A DNA stretch of 7,439 nt, taken from positions 1-7,439 of the forward strand of contig JAPLDV010000746.1 in the NCBI GenBank assembly GCA_026391235.1, in the 5' to 3' direction. Both the position numbers and the translations under genes were made by a program. Within the stretch, counting starts at the first letter, position 1; the number at the start of each line of letters is the position of its first letter. Shown here piece by piece: positions 6,351 through 7,439 of the stretch. This DNA is from Bacteroidia bacterium. GTDB taxonomy: Bacteria > Bacteroidota > Bacteroidia > Bacteroidales > UBA12481. Below the pieces are notes generated by a model. That model searched no databases. It was not told the DNA's origin and saw nothing but the letters and a program-made list of their open reading frames with translations.

Positions 6351-7439
6351 ATGAGGAAAATACAGGTAGTTAATCCGGTAGTTGAGATGGACGGTGATGA
6401 AATGACCCGTATCATCTGGAAAATGATAAAAGAGAGATTAATCTTACCGTTTATTGACCTTGATATCCAGTATTTTGATTTAGGTATTGAAAACCGGGAT
6501 CTTACTGGAGATCAGGTAACTATTGACTGTGCAGAAGCCATCCTGAAAACCGGTGTGGGAATAAAATGTGCGACTATCACTCCGGATGAAGCAAGGGTTA
6601 AAGAGTTCGGGTTGAGAAAGATGTGGAAAAGTCCGAACGGCACCATCAGGAACATCCTGGGTGGAACTGTTTTTCGCGAACCCATCCTGATCAAATCGAT
6701 ACCAAGGCTGGTTCCGGGCTGGACGCAGCCCATCTGCATTGGCCGTCATGCCTATGGAGATCAGTATCGTGCAACGGATTTCAGGACAAAAGGCAAGGGA
6801 AAACTGACGATCACCTTTACTCCTGAAAATGGGAATCCCGAAGTTCACGAGGTGTTTAATTTCAAGGATGATGGGATTGCTTTGGCCATGTACAACACCG
6901 ATGAATCCATCAAGGGATTCGCCCACTCCTGTTTCAATATGGCGCTTGATAAGAAATGGCCGCTTTATCTTTCAACCAAAAACACCATTCTTAAGGCATA
7001 TGACGGGCGGTTCAAGGACATTTTTGAAGAGATCTATCAACATGATTATATAGGCAGATTTAAGGCTGCAGGAATCCATTATGAGCACCGTTTGATTGAT
7101 GATATGGTTGCTGCTGCGTTAAAATGGAACGGCGGATATGTGTGGGCCTGTAAGAATTATGATGGTGACGTTCAGTCGGATACCGTTGCCCAGGGTTTTG
7201 GTTCTCTTGGCCTGATGACTTCGGTACTGGTGACTCCGGATGGAAAAACCATGGAAGCCGAAGCTGCTCATGGTACGGTTACCCGTCATTACCGGATGCA
7301 TCAGGAGGGTAAACCCACCTCTACCAATCCGATTGCTTCGATTTTTGCGTGGACCCGCGGTCTTGCCTTCAGGGGAAAACTTGATGGGAACGCTGAGCTG
7401 ATCCGGTTCTCGGAGGTTCTGGAGCTGACGTGTATCGAA
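6351..7439 (+). CDS. icd: NADP-dependent isocitrate dehydrogenase, dimeric eukaryote type, 3' end outside window
   Basis: This enzyme oxidatively decarboxylates isocitrate to 2-oxoglutarate with NADP, the step after aconitase and the source of carbon for glutamate. I translated 363 residues in one open frame to the right edge; the family is about 405-415 residues, so roughly 50 are missing. The isocitrate site matches human IDH1: Ser94, Arg100 and Arg109 in [17 protein letters not shown], Arg132 in [10 protein letters not shown] and Tyr139. Lys210 in STKNTILK, Asp250 in LIDDM, and Asp273 and Asp277 in YDGDVQSD supply catalytic and metal-binding residues. [10 protein letters not shown] (306-315) with Arg312-His313 is the NADP-selective loop. 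This is not the E. coli-type Icd. ATG 6351 gives the family N-terminus ([17 protein letters not shown]); there is no clear Shine-Dalgarno. The 68-nt gap from aconitase has no terminator-like hairpin that I can see, which supports co-transcription. Citrate synthase is a plausible next gene outside the window. Confidence 0.96.
   Translation, partial: MRKIQVVNPVVEMDGDEMTRIIWKMIKERLILPFIDLDIQYFDLGIENRDLTGDQVTIDCAEAILKTGVGIKCATITPDEARVKEFGLRKMWKSPNGTIRNILGGTVFREPILIKSIPRLVPGWTQPICIGRHAYGDQYRATDFRTKGKGKLTITFTPENGNPEVHEVFNFKDDGIALAMYNTDESIKGFAHSCFNMALDKKWPLYLSTKNTILKAYDGRFKDIFEEIYQHDYIGRFKAAGIHYEHRLIDDMVAAALKWNGGYVWACKNYDGDVQSDTVAQGFGSLGLMTSVLVTPDGKTMEAEAAHGTVTRHYRMHQEGKPTSTNPIASIFAWTRGLAFRGKLDGNAELIRFSEVLELTCIE

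Noticed and set aside
6480..6926. 148-codon open frame on the minus strand within isocitrate dehydrogenase
   Set aside because: It is antisense to conserved active-site codons of isocitrate dehydrogenase and has no recognisable features.

Overview
The window looks like chromosomal DNA from a member of the Bacteroidota, probably an anaerobic or facultative Bacteroidales-like organism. Four things suggest this. The aconitase is the mitochondrial type. It is followed by a eukaryote-type dimeric NADP-isocitrate dehydrogenase. Start codons are preceded by A/T-rich sequence with little or no Shine-Dalgarno signal. The only promoter-like match is to the Bacteroidota -7 box TAnnTTTG. This placement is inferred from protein resemblance and signals read by eye, not from a database search.

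Left half, minus strand (positions 3777 down to 1): a tight operon, read right to left. It encodes phosphate acetyltransferase (pta), a divergent 3-hydroxyacyl-CoA dehydrogenase, acetate kinase (ackA), and a phosphate butyryltransferase-family enzyme cut by the left edge. Gaps are 22 and 11 nt, and the last two genes overlap in ATGA. Pta and AckA turn acetyl-CoA into acetate and ATP. The dehydrogenase and the second phosphotransacylase suggest that C4 or branched acyl-CoAs are handled by the same transcript.

Middle (3778-4011): a divergent intergenic region of 234 bp. It holds a good -7 box for the pta operon, a terminator-like hairpin with a long T-run pointing toward aconitase, and a T-free ACAGAG-type tract. 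No RNA gene or small ORF was recognised there.

Right half, plus strand (4012 to the right edge): aconitase (756 aa, complete) and, after 68 nt, NADP-isocitrate dehydrogenase, cut by the right edge about 50 residues before its expected end. Together they form the oxidative branch from citrate to 2-oxoglutarate.

The two divergent units draw on acetyl-CoA in opposite ways: substrate-level ATP and acid excretion on one side, oxidation or glutamate precursor supply on the other. I see no mobile element, CRISPR array, tRNA or rRNA. This is mostly core central metabolism and I do not see a clear undescribed system. The points most worth a second look are the altered active site of the dehydrogenase, the pta-dehydrogenase-ackA-ptb gene order, and the structure in the divergent intergenic region.
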